Shown here in pieces: positions 15,713 to 24,233 of a stretch of 64,000 bases of DNA. Origin of the DNA: an uncultured Armatimonadota bacterium (lineage in GTDB: Bacteria > Armatimonadota > Fimbriimonadia > Fimbriimonadales > Fimbriimonadaceae). The stretch's first letter is position 1, and every line of letters starts with the position of its first letter. The translations under genes and the position numbers were made by a program. Below the pieces are notes generated by a model. That model was not told the DNA's origin. It did no database searches and saw nothing but the letters and a program-made list of their open reading frames with translations. The stretch spans positions 1-64,000 of the forward strand of contig CAIYLG010000047.1 of the NCBI GenBank assembly GCA_903927025.1, written 5' to 3'.

Positions 15713-16960
15713 TCAGCCTTCGAACCTGAACCGTACCGAGCCGAACTGAACCGCGTCGCCGGGAGTCAGGGCCATGTCGCCTGCTACCTTCACACCGTTC
15801 ACGTACGTCCCGTTGGTGCTGCCGAAATCGGTCACCACCACGGACGCCCCTGAACGGGTGATTTGCGCGTGCTTTCGAGACACTGTGCTTTCTCCCACCA
15901 GGCTCAATCCCAGTCCAATTTCCCTTCCTACGATCAGATCTCCCTGTGGCAGCGACAATGAATCGCCGTTTTGTGACACCAGCCGTGGATCGGATATCAC
16001 GGTAGACGCGGCAACAGGGGCAATTAGGTCGGGAGCGGCATCGTCAAGGATAATTTTCTGAACCGGTGCTGGGGCTTTTGGCTGCGGAACGGGACCTGGA
16101 TCCGCTAGTGGGTCGTCGCCAGGCTTCGGAATCTGCACACCCAGAGCTTCGAGTTTGGAACCGACCGTATCTGGGTTCTTCTTGACGTACTGGAGGGCGT
16201 AGTAGATGCCACCTCCGACCGCACCCATCACGAGAAGATAGACCAGGATCTGCCCAAGGATATTTCCTCCCCCACCGCTACCTGCCGCCGAGGAACTGGA
16301 TCCTGCAGAGGTGGCTTGAGTCGAAGGTGCCGGTGCCGTATCGCTTCCGCCTGGCGCTGCCGCACCCACAGTGTCGACCGCATCCGCGATTGAAATCGTA
16401 AGGCTCGGAATGGGCTCGGTCCGCGTGATAGCCGCGTCCAGCAACTGGGTGACCGGCTTACCATCCTTTCCACCCACCTTGTAGTGAACGGTCACTTTGA
16501 GTGAGCCCGGTGCGATCCCGAAGAATAGAACTTGACCGGCGTTGCTCGGAGCGAGAAGCTGGGACGTCTGATGCTTTCCGTCATTCAGTTCGATGGATGC
16601 GGCCGCGACCGGCTTGCCGCTGTGTTCGACCTTTACCGCGACCTCGGCGATCCGCTGGAAATCAGACGGCTGGACGGCCCAGGCCGTACCGGCATCCTTT
16701 ACCGATTTCACTGCCAGGTTCCCGGTCTTCTTGTCCCAAACGCAGATGAGTGAGGTGGCTGCCGCACCCCCAGAGGGCAAGCTGGCTTCATTCTTCAGGG
16801 CATGTATCCCATCCGAATCTGACGGGGGCTGGGTTGGGACCGCGGCTGAGACCCATACCTGCCGGTCGCCGCTATCCGGAAAGGTTAGGGCGACATTCTG
16901 TGCCGAAGCGCTTACGGCAATGGCCGCGAGCAGGATGGAGAATGCTAGTTTCGGTGACAC
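15713..16960 (-). CDS. Exported/membrane FHA-domain protein
   Basis: 415 residues. An N-terminal signal peptide (MSPKLAFSILLAAIAVSASAQ) is followed by a beta-rich extracytoplasmic region to about 215. A Ser/Gly-rich linker and one transmembrane helix come next (about 240-262, NILGQILVYLLVMGAVGGGIYYAL). A cytosolic FHA domain is at about 335-415 (LIVGREIGLGLSL, TVSRKHAQI, FGSTNGTYVNGVKV). All main phosphopeptide residues are intact. The topology suggests a sensor outside coupled to phosphothreonine binding inside. It has a GTG start and overlaps the preceding nnr gene by 16 nt. Confidence 0.87.
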   Translation of the reverse strand: MSPKLAFSILLAAIAVSASAQNVALTFPDSGDRQVWVSAAVPTQPPSDSDGIHALKNEASLPSGGAAATSLICVWDKKTGNLAVKSVKDAGTAWAVQPSDFQRIAEVAVKVEHSGKPVAAASIELNDGKHQTSQLLAPSNAGQVLFFGIAPGSLKVTVHYKVGGKDGKPVTQLLDAAITRTEPIPSLTISIADAVDTVGAAAPGGSDTAPAPSTQATSAGSSSSAAGSGGGGNILGQILVYLLVMGAVGGGIYYALQYVKKNPDTVGSKLEALGVQIPKPGDDPLADPGPVPQPKAPAPVQKIILDDAAPDLIAPVAASTVISDPRLVSQNGDSLSLPQGDLIVGREIGLGLSLVGESTVSRKHAQITRSGASVVVTDFGSTNGTYVNGVKVAGDMALTPGDAVQFGSVRFRFEG

Positions 16961-18486
16961 GCTGAGACAATTCTACAGCGAGCTTTGGCAAGGTGGTCAG
17001 CAACATCGCTCGCGCTGTACCCGATCGGGCCAATTTCGGTTGCACAGAGGTCCGCAGAAGCGCCATGCCAGTACATTCCACACCCAGCGGCGAAATAGCT
17101 CGGGAGGTCTTGGGCAAGAAGCGTTGCAATGATTCCGCCGAGCACATCGCCCATCCCAGCAGACGCCATTCCCGGATTTCCAGAGCTGTTCACCATCATC
17201 GGCTGCTGCGGCTCACCCATGATGGTGTAGGGACCCTTGAGGAGACAGCACTGTTGGAACTGCTCTACCGCCTGGGTGACGGTCCGGAACCGGTCGGACT
17301 GAATCTCCGCGACGCTACAGTGCAGGAGCCGGCTCATCTCACCAGGGTGCGGGGTCAGAACACACTCCGCATGGGGGAGCTTCACTCCCTGGCTGACAGC
17401 ATTGAGAGCATCTGCATCGATGACGCATGGCTGATCCCAGAACTCCCAGACCCGCGAGAGGAATTCCATGACCTGCTTGCCGTGGGTGAGACCAGGACCG
17501 AAGAGGGCGCTATGGTACTTAGCCTTGTTGGCAAGGATGATGTCTGCCGCGTCTGGGCTCACGGCTCCGTCCACCTCGGGCAGGGTTAGAAGAATTGCTT
17601 CTGGGACGTTTGCAGATACGGAGGCGCACACTTCTGGAATGCTAGCGACGGTAACAAGCCCAGCTCCACTTCGTACGGCTGCTCTGGCGGCAAGGGAGGC
17701 GGCACCGCGCATATCGCGACTACCAGCAACGATAAGCACGCTGCCGTTGTCCCCTTTATGGCTCGCTCTCAGGCGCTCAGGGAGAAGATTGAGAACCCAG
17801 TCGGTATCGACAAGCCTTGCGACAGTTGGCTCTTCAAGAAGCACGTGCGGAATCCCGATTTCAGAAACGGTCCAATATCCGGAATGCTCCAGGCCGATTC
17901 CCTCAAAGAGGAATCGCTTGGGGAGCCCAAAGGTCACGGTTCGCAGCGCCCAAACGCTTTCTCCAAGTTCTTCGCCGGTGTTCGCACAGATCCCGCTGGG
18001 AACGTCAACCGCCACAACCGGCACGCCGCTTCGATTGATCAGTTGGATGGAATCCTTGATCGCACCCTTCACCTCGCACTTGGCGCCAGTACCGAGGAGG
18101 GCATCCACGATAAGATCCCGACAGCAGAGGGCATCGGTTCGGCGCTGCCAGCGAGCATCCGAGTAAAAGATCGGCTGAATGCCTTGTGCGCGAGCGATTC
18201 GCATCTGCTCGTGTGCGTCTTCAGTGAGTTCCTTTTCCTCCGCCGCCACAAGGCAGTCCACGCTGAAGTGGTGGTCAAGGGCAAGCCGGGCAACGACAAA
18301 ACCATCTCCGCCGTTATTGCCCTTTCCGCAGAAGACAGTGATTTTGCCACCGTGGGGCAACAGTTCTTGAACGGCATCGAACACGGCAAGTCCCGCTCGC
18401 TCCATCAGGACCTTTGCGGGAACGCCGAACTCTTCCGTCGCTCGACGGTCGATCTGTCTGCTATGTTCGGCTGTTGCAATCCACAT
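16945..18486 (-). CDS. Bifunctional NAD(P)HX epimerase / ADP-dependent dehydratase
   Basis: 513 residues, the full bifunctional length. Residues 1-215 are the YjeF_N epimerase (VLMERAGLAVFDAV, FCGKGNNGGDGFVVARL, VAVDVPSG). Residues ~230-500 are the ribokinase-like dehydratase (KGDNGSVLIVAGS, GAGLVTVAS, ALFGPGLTHGK, VIDADALNAVS, LTPHPGEMSRLL, GNPGMASAGMGDVLGG). It repairs hydrated NADH and NADPH. It is a housekeeping enzyme embedded in the FHA/VWA operon and overlaps the downstream FHA gene. No missing motifs were seen. Confidence 0.94.
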   Translation of the reverse strand: MWIATAEHSRQIDRRATEEFGVPAKVLMERAGLAVFDAVQELLPHGGKITVFCGKGNNGGDGFVVARLALDHHFSVDCLVAAEEKELTEDAHEQMRIARAQGIQPIFYSDARWQRRTDALCCRDLIVDALLGTGAKCEVKGAIKDSIQLINRSGVPVVAVDVPSGICANTGEELGESVWALRTVTFGLPKRFLFEGIGLEHSGYWTVSEIGIPHVLLEEPTVARLVDTDWVLNLLPERLRASHKGDNGSVLIVAGSRDMRGAASLAARAAVRSGAGLVTVASIPEVCASVSANVPEAILLTLPEVDGAVSPDAADIILANKAKYHSALFGPGLTHGKQVMEFLSRVWEFWDQPCVIDADALNAVSQGVKLPHAECVLTPHPGEMSRLLHCSVAEIQSDRFRTVTQAVEQFQQCCLLKGPYTIMGEPQQPMMVNSSGNPGMASAGMGDVLGGIIATLLAQDLPSYFAAGCGMYWHGASADLCATEIGPIGYSASDVADHLAKARCRIVSACHRN

Positions 18487-18539
18487 GGCTGGCTTGATTG
18501 ACCCTGCGCAGAACCTTGCTACACGGTCAGTTGTCTACT

Positions 18540-19046
18540 CTACGCGTCGGCTTCACTTGAAGTTATCCTTTCTATCTTTAGGAGACGGATCTCACCCCCG
18601 CAAGCTGCGTGCATATACTTCCGACGTCTCGGCAGCCGACGAGACCGGTTAATGTGGGCACCACACTTCTTGCAGGTGTAAACCACCGTTTGGCGAGGAA
18701 CATTGCGCTCGACTTCGTAGTTATGGCGGACTTTTGCCTCTTGCCCGAGGTCCGCCATTGCCTGTTGCCAAGCCGGCCCATGACCGGCTGCGCGGTTACC
18801 GTGGCGCGCTACCGCGAGAAGGTGTGCGTACTCGTGGGTGAGGGTATCCAGCACCGCCTGCTCCTCCCTCAAGACTCGAGAGGAGAGCCCGATGACGCCC
18901 TTTCGATAGTAGGCGAGGCCGGCGGTGACGCGGTATCCGCGCCATACCAGTTCAGGGGTGTATCCCAACGGGAATTTCGTGCAGAGCTCGACGAGGTGTG
19001 CGGCCGCAACTGCCCTGAGAGTTTCGGAATGGGAAGGAATCGCCAC
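18540..19046 (-). CDS. SprT-like zinc metalloprotease-fold protein
   Basis: About 168 residues. H71-E-Y-A-H75 (LTHEYAHLLAVARHG), with GHGPAWQQAM downstream supplying the third histidine, is the SprT/SprT-like signature. A C-terminal zinc ribbon follows (YTCKKCGAHINRS, ending in HAACGGE). The frame is open far upstream but overlaps the zinc-ribbon gene there. The GTG at 19046, 5 nt after that gene's stop and 10 nt from AGGA, is the sensible start. Bacterial SprT-like proteins are poorly characterised; eukaryotic relatives (Spartan) cleave DNA-protein crosslinks. The role here is unknown. Confidence 0.8.
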   Translation of the reverse strand: MAIPSHSETLRAVAAAHLVELCTKFPLGYTPELVWRGYRVTAGLAYYRKGVIGLSSRVLREEQAVLDTLTHEYAHLLAVARHGNRAAGHGPAWQQAMADLGQEAKVRHNYEVERNVPRQTVVYTCKKCGAHINRSRRLPRRRKYMHAACGGEIRLLKIERITSSEADA

Positions 19047-19050
19047 CTCG

Positions 19051-20007
19051 CTAGAATCCTGAACCAAAGATGGGGCTGGACTTGATGTCCGTGGCAATGT
19101 TGAACCAGCGGCGCTTGTGATACTTGTCGCAGATCTCTCCGACCAACCGGTCCGTCTTCTCACCTGCGGAGTCGATACCGCTTGCGCTCTTGCCTTCCAT
19201 CTTGAGCAATTTTTCCATATCGCCGGCCGCAAGGTGGTCGGCAATGTCGCCCATCTGCGCGGCCTCCTCATTTAGGGCCTGGTCGTAGGCGTTTTTAATG
19301 GCTACGCACTCCTCGGGTGGCTTCACGGAGTCGAAGTAAACCAGCACATCGTGGCACTGATCGTGCATCTGCTTGATCACCTGGCCAAGCTTCTCGGTGG
19401 GGGAGTGGAGCTCGGAGTTCGGGTCGTCGATTCCGTTGAGCAGATCCTTGAGCGCATCGACGCCACCGGCCACCTGGGACTTCTCCTTCTCGGTGTAGGC
19501 GGTGGTGAGCTGAGACATGGTGATCTCCGCACGCTTTTCCTCGCTCTTTCGAAGATGCTCCAACCACTGATAGATATCATCCGGCATCTCGGCCGGTGCG
19601 GTGGCAACTGCGGCGAGCGGGACATCGGGAGTTCTCCCCACGGCCACCAACGCCGCGCCGGGGAGCTTGCTCTTGGCGATAAGCGCAGCTTCTTCAGGCG
19701 TTTTGGCATTTTCACCAAGGAAGCCGAGGGACTTGAGCCCGAAGCCGACCGCACACACAGCGGCAAGAACACCCAAGGCGATCGCAATCACTGTGGTGCG
19801 ACGGCGCTGTTGATCGAATGCGGCGCTCAGGTTGCCGGCAGGGACAGATCCAGCACCGGCAGGAGCGGCTTGGGGCGCAACCGGAGCAAACGGAACGGGG
19901 CGCGGCATTTGCGTTGTCTGAGGAGCGGCCGACACAAGCGCCTGTCCGCAGTGCATGCAGAATGCGGCATTTGCGGGAACCTGTTTGGCGCACCTCGGGC
20001 AGTTCAT
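19051..20007 (-). CDS. Zinc-ribbon single-pass membrane protein
   Basis: About 318 residues. The N-terminus is a CxxC-CxxC zinc ribbon (MNCPRCAKQVPANAAFCMHCG). A Pro/Ala/Thr-rich linker follows (TTQMPRPVPFAP). One transmembrane helix is at about 75-95 (TTVIAIALGVLAAVCAVGFGL). A predominantly helical extracytoplasmic domain of about 200 residues completes it, with no motif I recognise. The ATG at 20007 is preferred to a TTG at 20031. It heads the operon leading to the SprT-like, nnr, FHA and VWA genes. Confidence 0.75.
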   Translation of the reverse strand: MNCPRCAKQVPANAAFCMHCGQALVSAAPQTTQMPRPVPFAPVAPQAAPAGAGSVPAGNLSAAFDQQRRRTTVIAIALGVLAAVCAVGFGLKSLGFLGENAKTPEEAALIAKSKLPGAALVAVGRTPDVPLAAVATAPAEMPDDIYQWLEHLRKSEEKRAEITMSQLTTAYTEKEKSQVAGGVDALKDLLNGIDDPNSELHSPTEKLGQVIKQMHDQCHDVLVYFDSVKPPEECVAIKNAYDQALNEEAAQMGDIADHLAAGDMEKLLKMEGKSASGIDSAGEKTDRLVGEICDKYHKRRWFNIATDIKSSPIFGSGF

Positions 20008-20126
20008 GACATTTATGACGCTTCCAGACAAGCGTTCCGTCCACGGTTGCCCACATTATGTCGCTGAACTGTCAATGATCCAAGAACAATTTCCATGAGA
20101 AAGGCGTCCGGATAGCTAACAGTTTC

Positions 20127-20155
20127 TGGACAAAAGCAAAACTCCTCGTTATAGT
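20127..20155 (+). promoter_or_regulatory. Sigma70-type promoter for the 20225 gene
   Basis: A -35 TGGACA (20127-20132), a 17-bp spacer and a -10 TATAGT (20150-20155) match the consensus at 10 of 12 positions. Transcription would start near 20162. That leaves a 60-nt leader before the ATG at 20225, which has GGAGG 9 nt upstream. Confidence 0.7.
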
Positions 20156-20224
20156 GAGGGCACAGTAGGCCAATGTGGGCTTCACGGTTAGGCAGGGCAG
20201 CCCAGAAATCGGAGGTTGACTGAT

Positions 20225-20773
20225 ATGAAACGCGAAATTGCCAGCGATCACCCTCTGCGCCACTACTTTGTAGAGACGCTGCACGATTCCTTGGCCACCA
20301 AGCTTGCTGTGGAGGCTTCGGAGGAAGTGGAGGCCTATTTAAGCGACCTGATGGTCAGCTTTATGGACATGGACAATGTCTTCAAGATTCGCGATCCATT
20401 CGGCGCCCCGGTGCACACCATCGCCGAAATGGTCGTTGAGGGAGACGTTCGCCTAAATGCAAGTTCTTTTGATCGAGAGCGAGAAGTTCACCGCCATATC
20501 GGGGACTTTCTCCTGTTCTGGTCCGGCCTGTTCCCTGAGTTTCTGAACGGGGTTAAGGCCGCTGGAAATGATGTCTTGCTAGACCCAGTGCAGCAAGGTC
20601 GATACAGCTACCATGTCGTCAGCACGTTTGATCACGATCCGTATGCCGACGAAGCGCCCCTATTCGAGGAACTGAGTCGGCACTTTGAGGACTACCGCTA
20701 CGGCCTCAGCCTGGTCCGCGCCTCCTTCGAGGGATTCGCGCGTCAGGGATGGATGGATGGTTTCCAGGCGTAG
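20225..20773 (+). CDS. Conserved-looking protein of unknown function
   Basis: 182 residues, soluble and acidic, with no signal peptide or membrane segment. Mixed helical regions include LAVEASEEVEAYLSDLMVSF, HIGDFLLFWSGLFPEFL and FEELSRHFEDYRYGLSLVRA. I do not recognise the family. GGAGG at 20211-20215 fixes the ATG at 20225 over an upstream TTG at 20216. The gene is monocistronic-looking, with its own promoter, facing away from the zinc-ribbon operon. The composition is normal for the region, so I consider it a real gene. Confidence 0.75.
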   Translation: MKREIASDHPLRHYFVETLHDSLATKLAVEASEEVEAYLSDLMVSFMDMDNVFKIRDPFGAPVHTIAEMVVEGDVRLNASSFDREREVHRHIGDFLLFWSGLFPEFLNGVKAAGNDVLLDPVQQGRYSYHVVSTFDHDPYADEAPLFEELSRHFEDYRYGLSLVRASFEGFARQGWMDGFQA

Positions 20774-20914
20774 GTCGGAAGCAGGATTGCGATGAGCGAC
20801 TGTACTGTGGTTGCCTACAACGTGCCAGGAAGCGATCCCGGCTGCCGGTAGCAGAAATTTAAGACCTTATAGCCGTACGTCCAGGCACCTCTGTCAGTCA
20901 TAACTAGCGACGGG

Positions 20915-21502
20915 ATGGAAAAGTCGCTGGAGCGAGTTGGGATTATGGTGGGGTCGAAGGGACGGGGCTCCAACATGACGGCGCTGGTCAAGGCATGTCG
21001 GTCGGGTCAGGTGCCGGCTGAAGTGTCGGTAGTGATCGCTTCGGGAGCAGGGAGTGACGCGGAAAAGGCGGCCATCGATCTTGGTGTCCCCACTACGGTC
21101 GTGACGCCAGGGGACCGATATGGAGAACGACTTGTGGAGGCGCTTGAAGGATGTGACTGGCTTTGCCTTGCTGGTTTCCTTCGTATCCTTCCAGGCGAGG
21201 TGCTCCAGAAATTCCCCGATCGCGTCCTCAATATCCACCCGAGTCTTTTGCCCAAATTTGGTGGCAAGGGGATGTATGGGCATCACGTCCACGAGGCCGT
21301 GTTGGCGGCAGGGGAAACCGAGTCGGGCTGCACGGTGCATTTCGTCAACGAGCGGTACGACGAAGGGGCAGTGCTTCTTCAGAAACGTTGCCCGGTAGAA
21401 CCAGATGACTCTGCAGAGACACTAGCGGCCAAGGTGCTCAAGCTGGAACATCAGGCTTTCGCTGAGGCGCTATCGAAGGTTATCCATGAGCGATCTTGCT
21501 GA
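20915..21502 (+). CDS. Phosphoribosylglycinamide formyltransferase
   Basis: 195 residues, normal size for PurN. It transfers a formyl group from 10-formyl-THF to GAR in purine synthesis. N-terminal GSKGRGSNMTALV is the phosphate-binding loop. The catalytic signature reads LNIHPSLLPKFGGKGMYG, and GCTVHFVNERYDEG holds the conserved H and D region. The ATG at 20915 gives a short N-terminal extension before the first strand. The 3' end overlaps plsC by 17 nt, so the two are co-transcribed. Other purine genes (purS, purQ) lie about 21 kb away in this window. Confidence 0.93.
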   Translation: MEKSLERVGIMVGSKGRGSNMTALVKACRSGQVPAEVSVVIASGAGSDAEKAAIDLGVPTTVVTPGDRYGERLVEALEGCDWLCLAGFLRILPGEVLQKFPDRVLNIHPSLLPKFGGKGMYGHHVHEAVLAAGETESGCTVHFVNERYDEGAVLLQKRCPVEPDDSAETLAAKVLKLEHQAFAEALSKVIHERSC

Positions 21503-22166
21503 AAGTGCGCGCCATACTTCCCTGCAGCTAAGGTTCTGGCTGCCGCTGGCACGGCTCTTTGCCAAGCCGCTGCTCGCGGTCCTTGGACCGGTTCGCAACA
21601 TTGGCTCGTATCGAGTGCCCCGCACCGGGCCAGTGCTTATCTTATCGAACCACCTCGCCGATATTGACCCAGTGGTGGTCCAGGCCAAGTGCCCGCGTCC
21701 ACTCCACTTCATGGCGAAGAGCGAGCTCTTTGAAATGCCTCTGCTCGGGCGCATCCAGCGGTCCTTTGGCTCCTTCCCTGTCGTAAGGGGCACCCCGGAT
21801 CGGGCGGCTCTTAAGCTGGCGGCGCAGCTTTTGGAATCGGGGGAATTGGTCTGCCTATTCCCTGAGGGACAGCTCAGCGAGGACGGAAAGCTTCAGGAGA
21901 TCAAAGCCGGGGTCGCCCTGATCATTCGGATGATTCCCGGCATCCCGGTTCTCTGTTGCGGCTTGACCGGAACCAACCGCATCATTCCTTACGGCTCGGT
22001 GATCCCTCGACCAGCATGGGGTGGCGTGAAGATCACATGGGGAGAGCCGCGGACTTTTGAGAAGTCGAGCACCACCGAGGAGATTCTCGCCTGGATCTCA
22101 GGACAGTTTCGGGATCTGACTGATGAGCCCTTAGGCAAGGGCGAAATGACACGGGCTGAACGGTAA
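21486..22166 (+). CDS. 1-acyl-sn-glycerol-3-phosphate acyltransferase
   Basis: 226 residues with the acyltransferase motifs in order: H-x4-D (LSNHLADIDP, residues ~55-62), then FPVVRGTPDRAAL, then FPEGQLSEDG, then a hydrophobic segment with IPVLCCGLTG. It acylates lysophosphatidic acid to phosphatidic acid at the inner membrane. The start overlaps purN by 17 nt. A mildly hydrophobic N-terminus (FWLPLARLFAKPLLAVLG) probably associates with the membrane. The size fits a small PlsC. Confidence 0.88.
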   Translation: MSDLAESARHTSLQLRFWLPLARLFAKPLLAVLGPVRNIGSYRVPRTGPVLILSNHLADIDPVVVQAKCPRPLHFMAKSELFEMPLLGRIQRSFGSFPVVRGTPDRAALKLAAQLLESGELVCLFPEGQLSEDGKLQEIKAGVALIIRMIPGIPVLCCGLTGTNRIIPYGSVIPRPAWGGVKITWGEPRTFEKSSTTEEILAWISGQFRDLTDEPLGKGEMTRAER

Positions 22167-22513
22167 ACCAATCGGTTCTGGAGGGAGGCCCTCGAAAAGA
22201 GAAACCTTACGGCCCTCAGCAAGGGCACGAATGTTGATGTTGTCTGCGAAGAAGCCCTGTTGCAAAAAAGGCACCCATCATATGCTTAGGTCGTGGGTTT
22301 ATAAGGACCGGGGTGGCAGTCACGTTGCTGAATTGCGGTACAGATATTTACACCAGCAACCGATGGTTGAAAACATCGCCGAAGCCGTATTGCTCCAATG
22401 AGATCGCCCCACTGCCCCCATTTGAAACCTACTCCCGCCTAGTTTCGTTTGGATCAAATGGCGGGTGACGCGATTCCGCGTGAGTCGCGCGACCTTACCG
22501 AGAAGTTGGTTGT
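22167..22513. other. Intergenic region between plsC and a pseudopilin gene
   Basis: About 350 bp without a plausible gene. A short stem GCCCT/AGGGC occurs near 22213-22227 and CAACC/GGTTG near 22355-22370. No promoter or known RNA could be identified with confidence. Confidence 0.4.
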
Positions 22514-23170
22514 ATGGTGACATCGTCGCGAAACTCCCTTCACCACACCAAAGCGGGGTTCACCCTTGTTGAGCTCCTCACGGTGGTTGTCATTCTTACC
22601 TTGCTGGCGACCCTTCTCTACCCGGTCTTCAGCTCATCTCGAACGCAAGGTCACAAGACAACGGACATTGCGAATCTTAAATCACTGGGCCTGGCAAGAT
22701 CTCTTTACGAACAGGATAACGGTCCAACCGTTGACACAGATGTCCTCGTTTCGAACAGGCTCGTCCCTTTGGAATGTCTTGTAAGTTCACTTGACCCGAC
22801 TCCGGCCGGCTATGCAAATGCCTTTCGTACAAGTGAGCGATTTCCAACAAGGAAATACAAAGACTCGTATCTTGATCTCAGTTCCGCAGGCTCGGCCTAT
22901 GCGGCAGAACTCGTTCTATCCTCTCCTAACCCCGGATGGCTTGTTGCATTCTCCGAATCTTACGACCGAATTAGCGGATCGGCGCCCGCATACCAAGACG
23001 GCGTCACGCCAATGCTAGAAGGCAGCTATCTCCGGTTGATGATGGATTCAAGCGTCGCGCTTAGACGAGCCCATTTGCGTCACCACTACCCAAGCCTGCA
23101 GATGCAGACTTTTCAGAACCCGCTTTGGTTCTTCACGGACAACGATGATTCGGTCGAGCCCCATGGTTAA
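22514..23170 (+). CDS. Prepilin-type pseudopilin-like protein
   Basis: 218 residues. The class III leader sits 14 residues in: HHTKAGFTLVELLTVVVILTLLATLLYPVF, shown in part, with Gly-Phe at the cut site and Glu at +5. A polar region (ANLKSLGLARSLYEQDNGP) is typical of pseudopilin necks. The C-terminal half lacks the DGH motif seen in the pilin at 8895-9764. Its last 8 nt overlap the next membrane-protein gene. The role in a type II/IV-like export apparatus is inferred from the leader only. Confidence 0.78.
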   Translation: MVTSSRNSLHHTKAGFTLVELLTVVVILTLLATLLYPVFSSSRTQGHKTTDIANLKSLGLARSLYEQDNGPTVDTDVLVSNRLVPLECLVSSLDPTPAGYANAFRTSERFPTRKYKDSYLDLSSAGSAYAAELVLSSPNPGWLVAFSESYDRISGSAPAYQDGVTPMLEGSYLRLMMDSSVALRRAHLRHHYPSLQMQTFQNPLWFFTDNDDSVEPHG

Positions 23171-23585
23171 ACGAGAGAAGTCGGGCACCACTTTGGTGAG
23201 GCGGTATCCACTCCTCGCAGCAGGACTTGTTACCGGCCCAATTGGACGCCTTCTATCGTGTTTTGTTGGCTATGAACTCGGATACTTGTATTCGAATGTA
23301 TTTCAGATCGTATCGGTTTTTGGCGCTGGGTATGTGCTCACCCTGTTCCTGGTTCCATTCTCGAAGGAAGCGACATTTATTCCGCTGAGGTTCGCAATCG
23401 GTTCCACGGCACTCAGCTTCTTGATAGTCCTCGGAGTCAACCTTATTACGCTTATGCTAAGTAGCGGCCACTCAAACCTCTACCCGTACCGCTTCTGGTA
23501 TGACCCGCTTCTGACAGCGATCACTTGTGGTACGAGTGCATCCCTTTATTGTTTGTGGCGCTCCTTTGCGAACCGAGCGCACTAG
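23163..23585 (+). CDS. Small integral membrane protein of unknown function
   Basis: About 140 residues with three to four predicted membrane segments: LLAAGLVTGPIGRLLSCFVG, FQIVSVFGAGYVLTLFLV, IGSTALSFLIVLGVNLITLM and LLTAITCGTSASLYCLW. The ATG at 23163 overlaps the preceding pseudopilin by 8 nt, so it is probably translated with it. A good terminator overlaps the stop codon. The family is not recognised. Confidence 0.65.
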   Translation: MVKREKSGTTLVRRYPLLAAGLVTGPIGRLLSCFVGYELGYLYSNVFQIVSVFGAGYVLTLFLVPFSKEATFIPLRFAIGSTALSFLIVLGVNLITLMLSSGHSNLYPYRFWYDPLLTAITCGTSASLYCLWRSFANRAH

Positions 23586-23601
23586 GAGTGCGGCTTTCTT
23601 T
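23578..23601 (+). terminator. Intrinsic terminator overlapping the membrane-protein stop codon
   Basis: CGCACT-AGG-AGTGCG (23578-23592) is followed by GCTTTCTTTTCT. The loop includes the TAG stop. It ends the pseudopilin/membrane-protein transcript. Confidence 0.65.
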
Positions 23602-23736
23602 TCTACCGAGTTGGCGTATTCCGCTGCACTGGCCGGGGGCAGACTGAAGTTCTGCGCTCCAGTCGGGGCCAATGGGTTAAGGGCTAAACCTTAAACTGGA
23701 TGGCATTACGCTATGCGACGAGATGGTGATTGAACG

Positions 23737-23773
23737 TAAAAAGAGGGCTGGTTGCCTTGGCAGCCAGCCCTCT
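23737..23773 (-). terminator. Terminator of the respiratory operon
   Basis: A 15-bp stem (AGAGGGCTGG-TTGCC with GGCAGCCAGCCCTCT, one G-U) is followed on the minus strand by TTTTT. It lies about 20 bp past the last oxidase subunit gene and is a strong candidate for the end of the 15-kb operon. Confidence 0.85.
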
Positions 23774-23794
23774 CTCGCCTTTCGTGCGTGTCGA

Positions 23795-24229
23795 CTACTG
23801 TCGAATTATCACGTTTGTGCTGTTGTGATCAGGCATCTTGGGATCCTCTGGCGTTACGCGGGGCAGGGCAGAGTCGGCCTTGCTGTCCCAGCTTGGCGCT
23901 GGTTCGTATTTGCGCATTGTGTAGTCACCAAGGATGCCGAAGATCAGCAGGACCCAGATGAAGCCGACGGAGGCCCAGAGCTTGATCAGCTTGGTACCGA
24001 ACTTGACGCCCATGAAGATGGTGACAACCAGGAACGCCTTGATCAGCGCGATCGCGAGAGCGATTACCTGATTGACAACCGTTCCTGAAAGGAAGCCGAT
24101 TCTGGGCAGGTTAACGCCGGCGACCAAAACCGTAATGACCATGAGGACAAACAGCGCCAGCAGCGTTTTTATATACGTGCTGGTTGGAACGATATGGTGC
24201 TCGTGAGAGTGTGCTTCTGCGTTTGCCAT
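23795..24229 (-). CDS. Cytochrome c oxidase subunit IV family protein
   Basis: 144 residues with three membrane segments: YIKTLLALFVLMVITVLVAG, NQVIALAIALIKAFLVVTIF and WASVGFIWVLLIFGIL. A His-rich N-terminus (HSHEHH) precedes them. This is the pattern of the small CtaF/CyoD-type subunit IV that stabilises heme-copper oxidases. It carries no cofactor. It is the last gene of the respiratory operon, 4 nt after subunit III, and a terminator follows. Confidence 0.85.
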   Translation of the reverse strand: MANAEAHSHEHHIVPTSTYIKTLLALFVLMVITVLVAGVNLPRIGFLSGTVVNQVIALAIALIKAFLVVTIFMGVKFGTKLIKLWASVGFIWVLLIFGILGDYTMRKYEPAPSWDSKADSALPRVTPEDPKMPDHNSTNVIIRQ

Positions 24230-24233
24230 GAGA

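Noticed and set aside
19047-19271. 75-codon N-terminal extension of the SprT-like gene
   Set aside because: It overlaps the 3' end of the zinc-ribbon gene and is Arg/Ser/Thr-rich; the GTG at 19046 with AGGA 10 nt upstream is a better start.
22167-22513. tRNA or known structured RNA in the plsC-pilin gap
   Set aside because: No cloverleaf, CCA end or other recognisable core; only two short stems.
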